Shown piece by piece: positions 51,719 to 60,184 of a DNA stretch of 64,000 nucleotides; within the stretch, counting starts at the first letter, position 1; every line of letters begins with the position of its first letter. Below the pieces are notes generated by a model that was given only the letters and a program-made list of their open reading frames with translations, searched no databases and was not told the origin of the DNA. Made by a program: the position numbers and the translations under genes. The DNA comes from Nonomuraea typhae (GTDB lineage Bacteria; Actinomycetota; Actinomycetes; Streptosporangiales; Streptosporangiaceae): the NCBI RefSeq assembly GCF_009760925.1, contig NZ_VRLV01000003.1, forward strand, positions 558,001-622,000, read 5' to 3'.

Positions 51719-52863
51719 GATCCGGCCTTTCTCGGAAGGTCCTGCCCGTCCCCGGCGGGCTCGGGCTCTGGCTCGGGTACGGCCGGCGCCGCCGCCTGAC
51801 CGGCGCCGGGGGTCTTCTCGCCCCGCCCGAAGCCGAGCAGCAGGGCGGCGACGGCGAAGGAGACCACGGCGGCGATCACCACGCCGAGCATGACGCCGAA
51901 CCAGGCGCCCCGGGGCGTGACGGCCACGTAGGCGAAGATGCTGCCCGGCGAGGGCGTGGCCACCAGTCCGGCGCCGGTCGCGATGAACGTGAACACCCCG
52001 GCCGCCCCGCCCGCGATGACCGCGAGGATCATCCGCGGCTTCATCAGCACATACGGGAAGTAGATCTCGTGGATGCCGCCGAAGAAGTGGATGATCATCG
52101 CCGCCGGGGTGCTCGGCCGCAGGGTCCGCGGCCCGAACAGCAGGTAGGCCACCAGCAGCCCGAGCCCGGGGCCCGGGTTGCTCTCCAGCATGAACAGGAT
52201 CGACCTGCCGGCCTCCTTGGCCTGCACGACGCCCAGCGGGCCGAGGACGCCGTGGTTGATGGCGTTGTTGAGGAACAGCACCTTGGCCGGTTCGATGAGC
52301 ACCGAGGCCAGCGGCAGCAGGTTGCTGACGACCAGCCAGTTGACCGCGTCCCCGGCGGCCTGGGTGACGACGCGGACGACGGGCCCGATGGCCAGCGCGC
52401 CCGCGACGGCCATGGCGCCGCCGACGATGCCGGCGGTGAAGTTGTCGACCAGCATCTCGAAGCCGGCTTTGGTCCGCTCCTCGGTGACTTTGTCGACATA
52501 TTTCAGGATGAGCGCGGCCAGCGGGCCGATGATCATCGCGCCGAGGAACATCGGGATGTCCGCGCCGACCACCACGCCCATCGTGGCGACCGCGCCCACC
52601 ACCGCGCCGCGCTGGCCGTGGACCATGCGGCCGCCGGTGTAGCCGATGAGGATCGGCAGCAGGCTCGTGATGATGGGCCCGACGAGCTTGGCCAGGCCCT
52701 CGTTCGGCAGCCAGCCGGTCGGGATGAACAACGCCGTGATCAGGCCCCAGGCGATGAACGCACCGATGTTCGGCATGATCATGCCGGCGAGGTAGCCGCC
52801 GGCACGCTGGATGGCGGCCTTGACTCCGGTCCCGGTGACCGGGGGTGTGTAGGTGTCGGCCAT
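51715..52863 (-). CDS. PTS EIIC permease (mannitol type)
   Basis: 382 residues, about eight to ten membrane helices. The MtlA-like segments GAFIAWGLITALFIPTGWLPN, GGRMVHGQRGAVVGAVATMG, NNAINHGVLGPLG and FFGGIHEIYFPYVLMKPRMIL are present; the GIHEIYFP motif is the sugar-binding Glu. It forms the membrane channel for a hexitol such as mannitol. The A and B domains that E. coli fuses to it are separate genes here. Confidence 0.93.
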   Translation of the reverse strand: MADTYTPPVTGTGVKAAIQRAGGYLAGMIMPNIGAFIAWGLITALFIPTGWLPNEGLAKLVGPIITSLLPILIGYTGGRMVHGQRGAVVGAVATMGVVVGADIPMFLGAMIIGPLAALILKYVDKVTEERTKAGFEMLVDNFTAGIVGGAMAVAGALAIGPVVRVVTQAAGDAVNWLVVSNLLPLASVLIEPAKVLFLNNAINHGVLGPLGVVQAKEAGRSILFMLESNPGPGLGLLVAYLLFGPRTLRPSTPAAMIIHFFGGIHEIYFPYVLMKPRMILAVIAGGAAGVFTFIATGAGLVATPSPGSIFAYVAVTPRGAWFGVMLGVVIAAVVSFAVAALLLGFGRGEKTPGAGQAAAPAVPEPEPEPAGDGQDLPRKAGS

Positions 52864-52888
52864 GGACGTGCGCTCCTTCGGGGGGATG

Positions 52889-53821
52889 TCAGGGGTGGAG
52901 CAGCCGATCCGGGTCGGGCGCGCCCACCCGGACCAGCTCGTGGTTCAGATCCGCCGGGCCCGGCATCCGGCTGCCCGGCAGCGTTGCGGCCGCGGCTCCC
53001 CAGGCCACGGCCACGGCCAGCGCCTCGGGCCCGCGCGCGCCGGCCGCCAGGAACCCGGCCGCCATCGCGTCCCCCGCGCCGACCGGGCTGCGGGGCGTGG
53101 CCGGGGCCGTGCCGTACCAGACTCCCCCGCCCTCGACCAGCAGCGCCCCGTCGGCGCCGAGGCTGGCCAGGACCGCGCGGGCGCCCGCGGCGCGCATCTT
53201 CTCCGCCGCCTCGATCGCGTCCCCGAGCCGGACCGGCCGGATCCCGGTGGCCTCGGCGAGCTCGTCCCGGTTGGGCTTGACCAGATGGGGGCCGGCGGCC
53301 AGCGCCGCGGTGAGGGCGGGCCCGCTGGTGTCGACCGCGACCCGCAGCCCCTCGGCGACGAAGAGCCGGCACAGCTCCGCGCAGACCTCCGCGCGCATGC
53401 GCGGCGGCAGGCTGCCGGAGACGACCACCCAGTCACCGGGCCGCGCCGCGTCGAGCACCGCGCGGGCCAGGCGCTCCAGCTCGTGCGGGCTCAGCGCCGT
53501 CCCCGGCTCGTTGACCTTGGTGATCGTGCCGCCCGGCTCGGCCAGCGTGATGTTGGAGCGGGTCGAACCGGCCACCGCGACCGTCACCATGTCCAGGCCC
53601 GCCCGCGACAGCAGGCCGACGAGCTGCCTGCCCTCCTCGCCCCCGTAGGGCACCACCGCGCACGAGGGCACGCCGTTGGCCAGCAGCGCGCGAGAGACGT
53701 TCACGCCCTTGCCGCCGGGCTCCACGTGGGCGGCGGTGGAGCGGATGACGGCGCCGCGCTCCAGGGCGGGGACCTCGACCGTGCGGTCCAGGCTGGGGTT
53801 CAGGGTGAGGGTGACGATCAC
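52889..53821 (-). CDS. PfkB-family sugar-phosphate kinase (FruK/LacC-like)
   Basis: 310 residues with EPGGKGVNVSRAL (PfkB signature 1) and SPVGAGDAMAAGFLA (signature 2 with the catalytic Asp). The opening VTLTLNPSLDRTVEV is typical of 1-phosphofructokinase and tagatose-6-phosphate kinase. It would phosphorylate the ketose phosphate produced by the dehydrogenase. It overlaps deoR by four bases. Confidence 0.92.
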   Translation of the reverse strand: MIVTLTLNPSLDRTVEVPALERGAVIRSTAAHVEPGGKGVNVSRALLANGVPSCAVVPYGGEEGRQLVGLLSRAGLDMVTVAVAGSTRSNITLAEPGGTITKVNEPGTALSPHELERLARAVLDAARPGDWVVVSGSLPPRMRAEVCAELCRLFVAEGLRVAVDTSGPALTAALAAGPHLVKPNRDELAEATGIRPVRLGDAIEAAEKMRAAGARAVLASLGADGALLVEGGGVWYGTAPATPRSPVGAGDAMAAGFLAAGARGPEALAVAVAWGAAAATLPGSRMPGPADLNHELVRVGAPDPDRLLHP

Positions 53822-54579
53822 GCCCGGATCACCTCGGGACCCGCGGCGGCCAGCTGCGCGGCCAGGGCCGGGTCCAGGCCGGTGTCGGTGACGAGCACGT
53901 CGATCTCGTCGAGCGTCGCGAACCTGGCCAGGTGGGTGACGGTGAACTTCGTGTGGTCGGCCAGCAGCACGCTGCGCTCGGCCGCCTCGATCATGGCCCG
54001 CTTGATCGCCGCCTCGGCCGGGTCCGGCGTGGTCAGGCCGTGGGCGGCCGAGCAGCCGTTGGCGGCCATGAACGCCACGTCCGCGTGCAGTTGCCGCAGC
54101 GGCCGCAGCGCCAGGTCGTCGACCGTGGCCAGCGTCCGCCCGCGCACCCGGCCGCCGAGCATGATCACGGTCAGGTTCGACCGGGTGGCCAGCGCGGTGG
54201 CCAGCGGCGGCGAGTTCACGATGACGGTCAGCTCGCGGTCGGCGGGCAGCACCCGGACCAGCCGGCCCGTGGTCGTGCCCGCGTCGATGATCACCGAGCC
54301 GTCCTCGGGCAGCTCGGCGAGGGCGGCCTTGGCGATGCGCTCCTTCTCCGCGGTCATGACCTCGTCACGGGCGGCCAGGCCCGGCTCGAAGCCCAGCCGC
54401 TCCACCGGGATCGCCCCACCATGCACCCGCCGCAGCACGCCCGCCCGCTCCAGCACGGTCAGGTCCCGGCGGATCGTCTCCGTGGTGACCTCGAGTTCCT
54501 CGGCCAGCCGCGCCACATCCACCCGCCCGGCCTCACGCGCCCGGCGCAGGATGTCTTGCTGACGCTCCTCGGCATACAT
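53818..54579 (-). CDS. DeoR-family transcriptional regulator
   Basis: 253 residues. The N-terminal helix-turn-helix (about 1-57, QQDILRRAREAGRVDVARLAEELEVTTETIRRDL) and the DeoR C-terminal sugar-phosphate domain (DAGTTTGRLVRVLP, VNSPPLATAL, DHTKFTVTHLARFATLDEIDVLVTD) are complete. It heads the PTS operon and is probably its self-regulating repressor, sensing a sugar phosphate. There is no ribosome-binding site right before its ATG; a four-codon ORF with one precedes it. Confidence 0.93.
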   Translation of the reverse strand: MYAEERQQDILRRAREAGRVDVARLAEELEVTTETIRRDLTVLERAGVLRRVHGGAIPVERLGFEPGLAARDEVMTAEKERIAKAALAELPEDGSVIIDAGTTTGRLVRVLPADRELTVIVNSPPLATALATRSNLTVIMLGGRVRGRTLATVDDLALRPLRQLHADVAFMAANGCSAAHGLTTPDPAEAAIKRAMIEAAERSVLLADHTKFTVTHLARFATLDEIDVLVTDTGLDPALAAQLAAAGPEVIRA

Positions 54580-54588
54580 GATGTTGAT

Positions 54589-54603
54589 TTACCGCCGTTT
54601 CAT
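54589..54603 (-). other. Four-codon upstream ORF before deoR
   Basis: ATG at 54603 with AAAGGAG seven bases upstream encodes MKRR and a TAA at 54589, nine bases before the deoR ATG. It places the only good ribosome-binding site of the region on the mini-ORF, so deoR may depend on reinitiation. Confidence 0.4.
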
Positions 54604-54616
54604 GTGGTTTCTCCTT

Positions 54617-54645
54617 TGTTTAACGGGTATTCGAGACGCGGTCAA
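54617..54645 (-). promoter_or_regulatory. Candidate PTS operon promoter
   Basis: TTGACC (54640-54645) and TAAACA (54617-54622) are spaced by 17 bp, a good match to a housekeeping actinobacterial promoter on the minus strand. The -10 overlaps the mini-ORF's ribosome-binding site, so transcription may instead start further upstream. Confidence 0.4.
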
Positions 54646-54799
54646 GAGGACGGACGCGCCACGCCCGCCACAGGAAGTGGCGCATCCGCACCCGGGGCTC
54701 AGGGCGTGACCGGAATGCCGGCCAGGCCCCTCCCGGCGTTCACGACAACCGTTTGCAGCCCGTACGGCCCCGCCGTACCCGTGGGCAATACTGGAAACC

Positions 54800-55834
54800 A
54801 TGTCCACCAAGGACTGGATCCTCCACCTCGACCTCGACTCCTTCATGGCCTCCGTCGAGATCCTCCGCCACCCCGAACTCCGCGACCGCCCCGTCATCGT
54901 CGGCGGCAACGGCGACCCCACCATCCCCCGCACCGTCGTCGCCACCGCCTCCTACGCCGCCCGCGAACACGGCGTCCACTCCGGCATGCCCATGCGCACC
55001 GCCCTGCGCAAAAGCCCCGACGCCGTCTTCCTCCCCAGCGACATGCCCGCCTACGAAGCCGCCTCCGCCCACGTCATGGACACCCTGCGCCGCTTCCCCG
55101 TCACCCTCGAAATCTGGGGCCTCGACGAAGCCTTCATCGGCGCCCGCACCGACAACCCCTTCGAACTCGCCCGCACCCTCCAGAAAGCCGTCCTCGACGA
55201 AACCGGCCTCACCTGCTCCATCGGCATCGGCGACAACAAACACCAGGCCAAACTCGCCGCCCAATTCCAGAAACCCGCCGGAATCTCCCAGCTCACCAGC
55301 GACCAATGGCCCGCCGTCATGGGACCCCGCCCCACCTCAGCCCTCTGGGGAATCGGCGCCAAAACCACCACCAAACTCGCCGACATGGGACTCCACACCG
55401 TCGCCGACCTCGCCGCCGCCGACCCCCGCGAACTCGCCCGCCGCTTCGGCCCCACCAACGGACCCTGGCTGCGCTACCTCGCCCTCGGCAAAGGCGAAAC
55501 CACCGTCACCGACACACCCTGGGTGCCACGCGGCCACAGCCACGAAACCACCTTCACCACCAACCTCACCGACGCCACCGCCATCCGGGAACACGTCGCC
55601 GCCTTCGCCCGCCAACTGGCCGGAGAAGCGGCCGGCGAACGACGCCTCGTCATCCGGGTGACCGTCAAGGTGAGGTTCGCGCCCTTCATCACCCAGACCC
55701 GGCAGACCAAACTCGACACACCCACCACCGACCCCGAACCCATCCAGGCGGCCGCCCTGGCAGCACTGGAACGCTTCACCCTCGACCGGGCGGTACGGCT
55801 ACTCGGCGTGGGAGTGGAATACGCCAACCGGTGA
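54800..55834 (+). CDS. dinB: DNA polymerase IV (Y-family, DinB)
   Basis: 344 residues. LHLDLDSFMASVEILRHPEL is the N-terminal catalytic Asp motif; VIVGG and ASYAAREHGVHSGMPMRTA follow, and the second catalytic site reads EIWGLDEAF, with Gly where most family members have Ser before the Asp-Glu pair. The thumb, helix-hairpin-helix (WGIGAKTTTKLADMG) and little-finger (about 230-340) regions are present. It is an error-prone translesion polymerase. Codon use (GAA, AAA and C-ending codons on a C-rich strand) differs clearly from the neighbouring PTS genes. Confidence 0.92.
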   Translation: MSTKDWILHLDLDSFMASVEILRHPELRDRPVIVGGNGDPTIPRTVVATASYAAREHGVHSGMPMRTALRKSPDAVFLPSDMPAYEAASAHVMDTLRRFPVTLEIWGLDEAFIGARTDNPFELARTLQKAVLDETGLTCSIGIGDNKHQAKLAAQFQKPAGISQLTSDQWPAVMGPRPTSALWGIGAKTTTKLADMGLHTVADLAAADPRELARRFGPTNGPWLRYLALGKGETTVTDTPWVPRGHSHETTFTTNLTDATAIREHVAAFARQLAGEAAGERRLVIRVTVKVRFAPFITQTRQTKLDTPTTDPEPIQAAALAALERFTLDRAVRLLGVGVEYANR

Positions 55835-55842
55835 GCGCGTCC

Positions 55843-56826
55843 TCACACCGGGACAGCCCGCGACAGGAACGCGAACCACCGCTCATCGTCCAAGCGCATG
55901 AGCTCCGCCATCTCCTCCACCGAGACCGGCTCACACACCTCCGCAGGCTCCAGATACGACACCGCCCGCCAGACGGTCACCGCATCATCCCGGAACTGCC
56001 CGATCCCCGTATTACACGGCAAACACAGCGCGAACCTGACATCACCCGTCCGATGACAGTGATCGATATGCTCCGGCGGCCGATCCCAGCAGACCACGCA
56101 CAAGCCATGCTGGGCGGCGATCACACCCTCGGCCTGCTCATGCGTGAGGCGATACCGCTGGGACAGGTGGGAGGAGCGGGTCGGCGCCACCGGGGCCGCC
56201 CGCCGCTCGGGAAGGACGACGTAGTCGGGCCAGAGCACATGGCCCTCCAGGTAGAGGGCGGCCGCTTCCATGAGGACATAGTCGTCAGCGAAGTGCCCCA
56301 GGCCGTTGTTGCAGTTGAAACAGAGGATGCCGCGAACGTCGCCGGTGGCGTGGGAGTGGTCGACGAACGTGCCGGGAACGGCCTGGCAGATGGCGCAGAG
56401 CCCGCCCTGGTGGGCGAGCATGCGCTCGAAGTCGTCTTCGGTGATGCCGTAGCGGCGCTTGAGATGGTAGTTACGTGTGCTGCCGTGAGTCCGAATGCGC
56501 ACCTCACGCATCGCGCGGTTGTGGCAAGGCTTGCAGTAGGCAGTCAGCCCACTACGTTCGGCGCGATTTCGCCCAAATTCATCCGTGGGTTTTATTTCGG
56601 CACAGCGAGGACAACGCTTGAACCCGTCAGGCACCTCAACCTTGTCCCGAACGACTTTCCCTTCCTCAGCCTTCCGCTTCCGATAACTCGCGGTGGACCG
56701 CACCCGAAAGCAAGCCCGGCAATACCGCGCCAGCCCATCGGCCATGCGCTTGTTCTTCCCGAACTGAGAGACCTCTTTGTCTTCTCCACAATCCGGGCAA
56801 TGCTTAACCCCCGAGGGCGTTTCCAC
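55843..56826 (-). CDS. Tandem endonuclease VII protein with two zinc ribbons
   Basis: 327 residues built by duplication. Two zinc-binding modules, CPDCGEDKEVSQFGK..YCRAC (about 10-40) and CPRCAEIKPTDEFGR..YCKPC (about 71-102), precede two recombination-endonuclease-VII-like HNH domains: GLCAICQAVPGTFVDHSHATG (about 142-175) and GLCVVCWDRPPEHIDHCHRTG (about 240-275), each with two Cys-x-x-Cys pairs and the catalytic D/H. It presumably cuts branched or structured DNA. It begins 34 bases after pup on the same strand. An endonuclease VII-like gene near pup is a recurring feature that I recall from Streptomyces; the double form is unusual. Confidence 0.82.
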   Translation of the reverse strand: METPSGVKHCPDCGEDKEVSQFGKNKRMADGLARYCRACFRVRSTASYRKRKAEEGKVVRDKVEVPDGFKRCPRCAEIKPTDEFGRNRAERSGLTAYCKPCHNRAMREVRIRTHGSTRNYHLKRRYGITEDDFERMLAHQGGLCAICQAVPGTFVDHSHATGDVRGILCFNCNNGLGHFADDYVLMEAAALYLEGHVLWPDYVVLPERRAAPVAPTRSSHLSQRYRLTHEQAEGVIAAQHGLCVVCWDRPPEHIDHCHRTGDVRFALCLPCNTGIGQFRDDAVTVWRAVSYLEPAEVCEPVSVEEMAELMRLDDERWFAFLSRAVPV

Positions 56827-56859
56827 CCGTTTTCACCCCTTTCAAATGTCCGCTTTGCC

Positions 56860-57069
56860 CTACTCTCCGCCCTTTTGTACGTAGCTGCGCACGAACTCCT
56901 CTGCGTTCTCTTCGAGAACTTCGTCTATTTCGTCCAGAATTGCGTCGACGTCGTCCGTGAGCTTCTCCTGCCGCTCCTGAACGTCCGCGGACGCCGAGGC
57001 CTCGGTCTCCTCGACCTCGCTCTCACGCCGCCCGGCCTGCTTCTGGCCGCCGGTGTCCTTCGTCGCCAT
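56860..57069 (-). CDS. pup: Prokaryotic ubiquitin-like protein Pup
   Basis: 69 residues from ATG 57069, with GGAGG seven bases upstream. The acidic coiled-coil DDVDAILDEIDEVLEENAEEFV (about 39-60) binds the proteasomal ATPase, and the chain ends YVQKGGE. Ending in Glu rather than Gln means it needs no deamidation by Dop before PafA can use it. It tags proteins for the 20S proteasome and is otherwise disordered. Confidence 0.96.
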   Translation of the reverse strand: MATKDTGGQKQAGRRESEVEETEASASADVQERQEKLTDDVDAILDEIDEVLEENAEEFVRSYVQKGGE

Positions 57070-57261
57070 GTCGTAACCTCCGTGTGGGGGATTGCCTCTA
57101 AGCCATATCTTCCCCGAACCGGGCGACATTTCGCGTGGATCACCCCGCGATCTTCACCAGCCGGCTCCGGGCCCCTCTGGCTCCCACCCTACGTAACCCT
57201 GCCTCCGCTGCGCGGCCGGTCCACCCCACGCCCTCGGCCCTCGAGCTGACCTGGCGAAACC

Positions 57262-58143
57262 TCAGACACCACACACGACGCACCCGCGCTTGGTCCGCCG
57301 GTAGTAGTGCCAGGTGGCCCCGGCCACTCCCAAACCCCAGACGACATACCCCGGCACAGCCACCCACATAAACGCAACCTCCTGGGCAATCCCGCGAACC
57401 GTCTCAAGAGTCAGCTGCACCAACCCCATCCCGAAATATCCACACAAGGCCACCGAGACCAGCACCCCGGCCCCCAGCACCAGCCACCGCGGCACCCGCC
57501 GCCCGGCCAGCGGCGGCACCCACCTCGGCCAGATCCTCCCGAACCCGTGCACCAGCGCCAGTGGCAGCAGCACTCCCGCGAGCACGAACCCGATCTCGAA
57601 GATCGCCAGTTGCAGCCCGCCATCGTAGGGAACGGCGTCGATCAGCGTGAACTGGGCGACCGCCCGGACGGCGAACCCGGCGATGGCGACGTAGGCGGCG
57701 GTGTAGGCCCAGGCGGGGGTGTGGAGGAGGGCCGGGATCCGGCTGCAGCGGGTGCAGCCACGCACGCGCCGCTGGAAGCGCAGGGCCGTGGCGCCCGCCA
57801 GGATCGCGACGCCGAGGCAGCCGATCCGGCTGAGGGCGCCGAGGGGGTCGGTGGGGATCCCGAGTCCGGGCAGGATGACGCCGACGAGGTCCAGGAGCAG
57901 CATGGCGGCGGCTCCGCCCAGCAGGGCCGTGACGGCCCAGGCGGCTGCCACGAGGAGGACGGTTCCGCCGGTGGCCCACGACGCGGCCACGATCAGGGGG
58001 GTGGCGGCGCACAGGGGGATCACGATCCACGGGGGTAGCACGAGGTCGGTTCCGCGGGCCCAGCCGGGGGTGGTGCCGAGGGTCCAGAAGAGCTGGAGGG
58101 CGGCGTAGAGGGGTGGCCAGAGGAGGGCGAGTGCGCGGGTCAT
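57262..58143 (-). CDS. Polytopic membrane protein with Cys-x-x-Cys motifs, between pup and dop
   Basis: 293 residues from ATG 58143, with about seven or eight hydrophobic helices. Two Cys pairs, RGCTRCSRIP (about 149) and RGCVVCGV at the extreme C terminus, suggest metal binding or a disulphide. I recognise no family. It lies between pup and dop on the same strand, but long gaps on both sides argue for its own promoter. Confidence 0.65.
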   Translation of the reverse strand: MTRALALLWPPLYAALQLFWTLGTTPGWARGTDLVLPPWIVIPLCAATPLIVAASWATGGTVLLVAAAWAVTALLGGAAAMLLLDLVGVILPGLGIPTDPLGALSRIGCLGVAILAGATALRFQRRVRGCTRCSRIPALLHTPAWAYTAAYVAIAGFAVRAVAQFTLIDAVPYDGGLQLAIFEIGFVLAGVLLPLALVHGFGRIWPRWVPPLAGRRVPRWLVLGAGVLVSVALCGYFGMGLVQLTLETVRGIAQEVAFMWVAVPGYVVWGLGVAGATWHYYRRTKRGCVVCGV

Positions 58144-58583
58144 GGCAGCAGTCTGTCGCCGCGTGGGGTGGGGCCCCCTCCCTCGCGGCGGCGATGCCGC
58201 TCCCCCGCGCGGGGGAGATCGCCTGTTCCGGAGTTCTCCGTTCCTGGGGTACGGCAGGCGTGAACGTGGCCGGTCGCGGGGTCCTGCCGGCGTGGGCCTG
58301 TTGTCTTCGTGTGAGCCCGGCTGCGGTCGCATGCCCCCGCGAGTCCACCTGGACGTGTGTCCGGACCCCGCGGGCCCCGCCTGCACGCGTATCCCGGCTT
58401 CCGGTCTGTCTGTGTCCAGGCCCAGAGCATGGACACGCGCCACAGCCTGGTGGAGGCGGCCTCCGAGCCTCAGGTTCACGCCTCCGGCCTCTCCGGCGCC
58501 CTGAAACCCAGGCTCGCGGCTCCCCGTACCCGGACCTCGCCCGTCGTGAGAGCCCGGCCCCGAGCGTCCAGGCGGCGGTGGTG
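58144..58583. other. 440-bp gap between the membrane protein and dop
   Basis: No convincing gene was found: open frames here have atypical composition and no ribosome-binding sites. An 18-bp perfect palindrome without loop, CTCCCCCGCGCGGGGGAG, lies at 58200-58217, about 370 bp past the dop stop. The region probably holds the promoter of the membrane protein gene and decayed sequence. Confidence 0.45.
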
Positions 58584-60098
58584 TCAGTCGCCGCCCGTGA
58601 GGGCGGCTACGAGGTCGGCGGCGGTGCGGCAGCGGTCGAAGAGTTCGCCTACGTGGGCTTTTGTGCCGCGGAGGGGTTCGAGGGTGGGGACGCGCTGGAG
58701 TGATTCGCGGCCGGGGATGTCGAAGATGACGGAGTCCCAGGAGGCGGCGGCGACGGATTCGCTGTATTGGCGCAGGCAGCGGCCGCGGAAGTAGGCGCGG
58801 GTGTCGTTGGGCGGGTTTTCGACGGCGCGCTGGACTTCTTCCTCGGTGACGAGGCGCTGCATGCGGCCGCGGGCGACGAGCCGGTTGTAGAGGCCGCGGT
58901 CGGGGCGGATGTCGGAGTATTGGAGGTCGACGAGTTGCAGGCGGGGGTGGGACCAGGCGAGGCCGTCGCGGGTGCGGTAGCCCTCGAGGAGTTCGAGTTT
59001 GGCGACCCAGTCGAGTTCGCGGGAGAGCTGCATGGGGTCGTCGGCGAGGCGGGTGAGGACGGATTCCCAGCGGTCGAGGATGTCTTTGTTCATTTCCTCT
59101 TGGGCGGTGCCGCGTTCTTCGACGTACTTGCGGGCTTGCTCGAGGTATTCCATCTGGAGCTGGATGGCGGTGAGTTTGCGGCCGTCGCGCATGGCGATTT
59201 CGTAGCGGCAGGTGGGGTCGTGGGAGACGGCGCGGAGGGCTTGGACGGGGTTTTCGACGGCGAGGTCGCGGCTGAGGAAGCCGTCTTCGATCATGGCGAG
59301 GACGAGGGCCGTGGACCCCAGCTTCAGGTATGTCGATATTTCCGACATGTTGGCGTCGCCGATGATGACGTGGAGGCGCCGGTACTTCTCCGGGTCGGCG
59401 TGCGGTTCGTCCCGGGTGTTGATGATGGGCCGCTTGAGCGTCGTCTCCAGCCCCACCTCGACTTCGAAGAAGTCGGCCCGCTGGGAGATCTGGAAGCCCT
59501 CGCCCCGCGAGTCCTGCCCGATGCCGACCTTGCCGGCGCCGGTCACCACCTGGCGGGAGACGAAGAACGGGGTCAGGTGCCTGACGATGTCGGCGAACGG
59601 CGTGGCCCGGCGCATGAGGTAGTTCTCGTGGCAGCCGTAGGAGGCGCCCTTGGCGTCGGTGTTGTTCTTGTAGAGCTGGATGGGGGCGTTCGTCGGGATC
59701 GCCGAGGCCCGGGTGGCGGCGTCGTACATGACGCGTTCGCCGGCCTTGTCCCAGATGACGGCGGCGCGGGGGTTGGTGCACTCGGGCGTGGAGTATTCGG
59801 GGTGGGCGTGGTCGACGTAGAGGCGGGCGCCGTTGGTGAGGATGACGTTGGCCAGCCCGAGGTCCTCGTCGGTGAGCTGGCTCGGGTCGGCCACTTCGCG
59901 GGCGAGGTCGAAGCCGCGTGCGTCGCGCAGCGGGTTCTCCTCCTCGAAGTCCCATCTGGCGCGTCGCGCCCGGGCCGCGGAGGCGGCCAGGTAGGCGTTC
60001 ACGACCTGTGAGGAGGTCACCATGGCGTTGGCGCCTGGCTGACCTGGCACGGAAATGCCGTACTCGGTCTCGATGCCCATCACCCGACGCACCGTCAT
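58584..60098 (-). CDS. dop: Pup deamidase/depupylase Dop
   Basis: 504 residues from ATG 60098 ([14 protein letters not shown]), with GAGAGGT upstream. Homologous to Paf[12 protein letters not shown] for ATP/Mg, [19 protein letters not shown] with the catalytic Asp, [32 protein letters not shown]. It has the extra Dop loop (about 40-75, [21 protein letters not shown]). It removes Pup from substrates; because this Pup ends in Glu, only the depupylase activity is needed. Confidence 0.97.
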   Translation of the reverse strand: MTVRRVMGIETEYGISVPGQPGANAMVTSSQVVNAYLAASAARARRARWDFEEENPLRDARGFDLAREVADPSQLTDEDLGLANVILTNGARLYVDHAHPEYSTPECTNPRAAVIWDKAGERVMYDAATRASAIPTNAPIQLYKNNTDAKGASYGCHENYLMRRATPFADIVRHLTPFFVSRQVVTGAGKVGIGQDSRGEGFQISQRADFFEVEVGLETTLKRPIINTRDEPHADPEKYRRLHVIIGDANMSEISTYLKLGSTALVLAMIEDGFLSRDLAVENPVQALRAVSHDPTCRYEIAMRDGRKLTAIQLQMEYLEQARKYVEERGTAQEEMNKDILDRWESVLTRLADDPMQLSRELDWVAKLELLEGYRTRDGLAWSHPRLQLVDLQYSDIRPDRGLYNRLVARGRMQRLVTEEEVQRAVENPPNDTRAYFRGRCLRQYSESVAAASWDSVIFDIPGRESLQRVPTLEPLRGTKAHVGELFDRCRTAADLVAALTGGD

Positions 60099-60136
60099 GC
60101 GCACCTCTCGTCGTCCGGCCAAATCGCTATCCGCCG

Positions 60137-60165
60137 TTTATATGCCCGAGCCTATGCCCTTCACA
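60137..60165 (-). promoter_or_regulatory. Candidate dop promoter
   Basis: On the minus strand, TATAAA at 60142-60137 is preceded at about 17 bp by GTGAAG. It lies 39 bp upstream of the dop start codon in an otherwise AT-poor region. Confidence 0.35.
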
Positions 60166-60184
60166 GTGCCCCGAGGCCACAGAG

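Noticed and set aside
53932-57249. A plus-strand open frame of over 1100 codons across deoR, dinB, the nuclease gene and pup
   Set aside because: It runs antisense to or out of frame with clearly recognisable genes, and its translation is low-complexity Arg/Pro/Gly sequence, typical of a shadow frame in high-GC DNA.
58140-58436. 98-codon minus-strand ORF in the gap before dop
   Set aside because: Composition is random-looking, Arg/Gly/Pro-rich, with no ribosome-binding site and no similarity to anything known to me.
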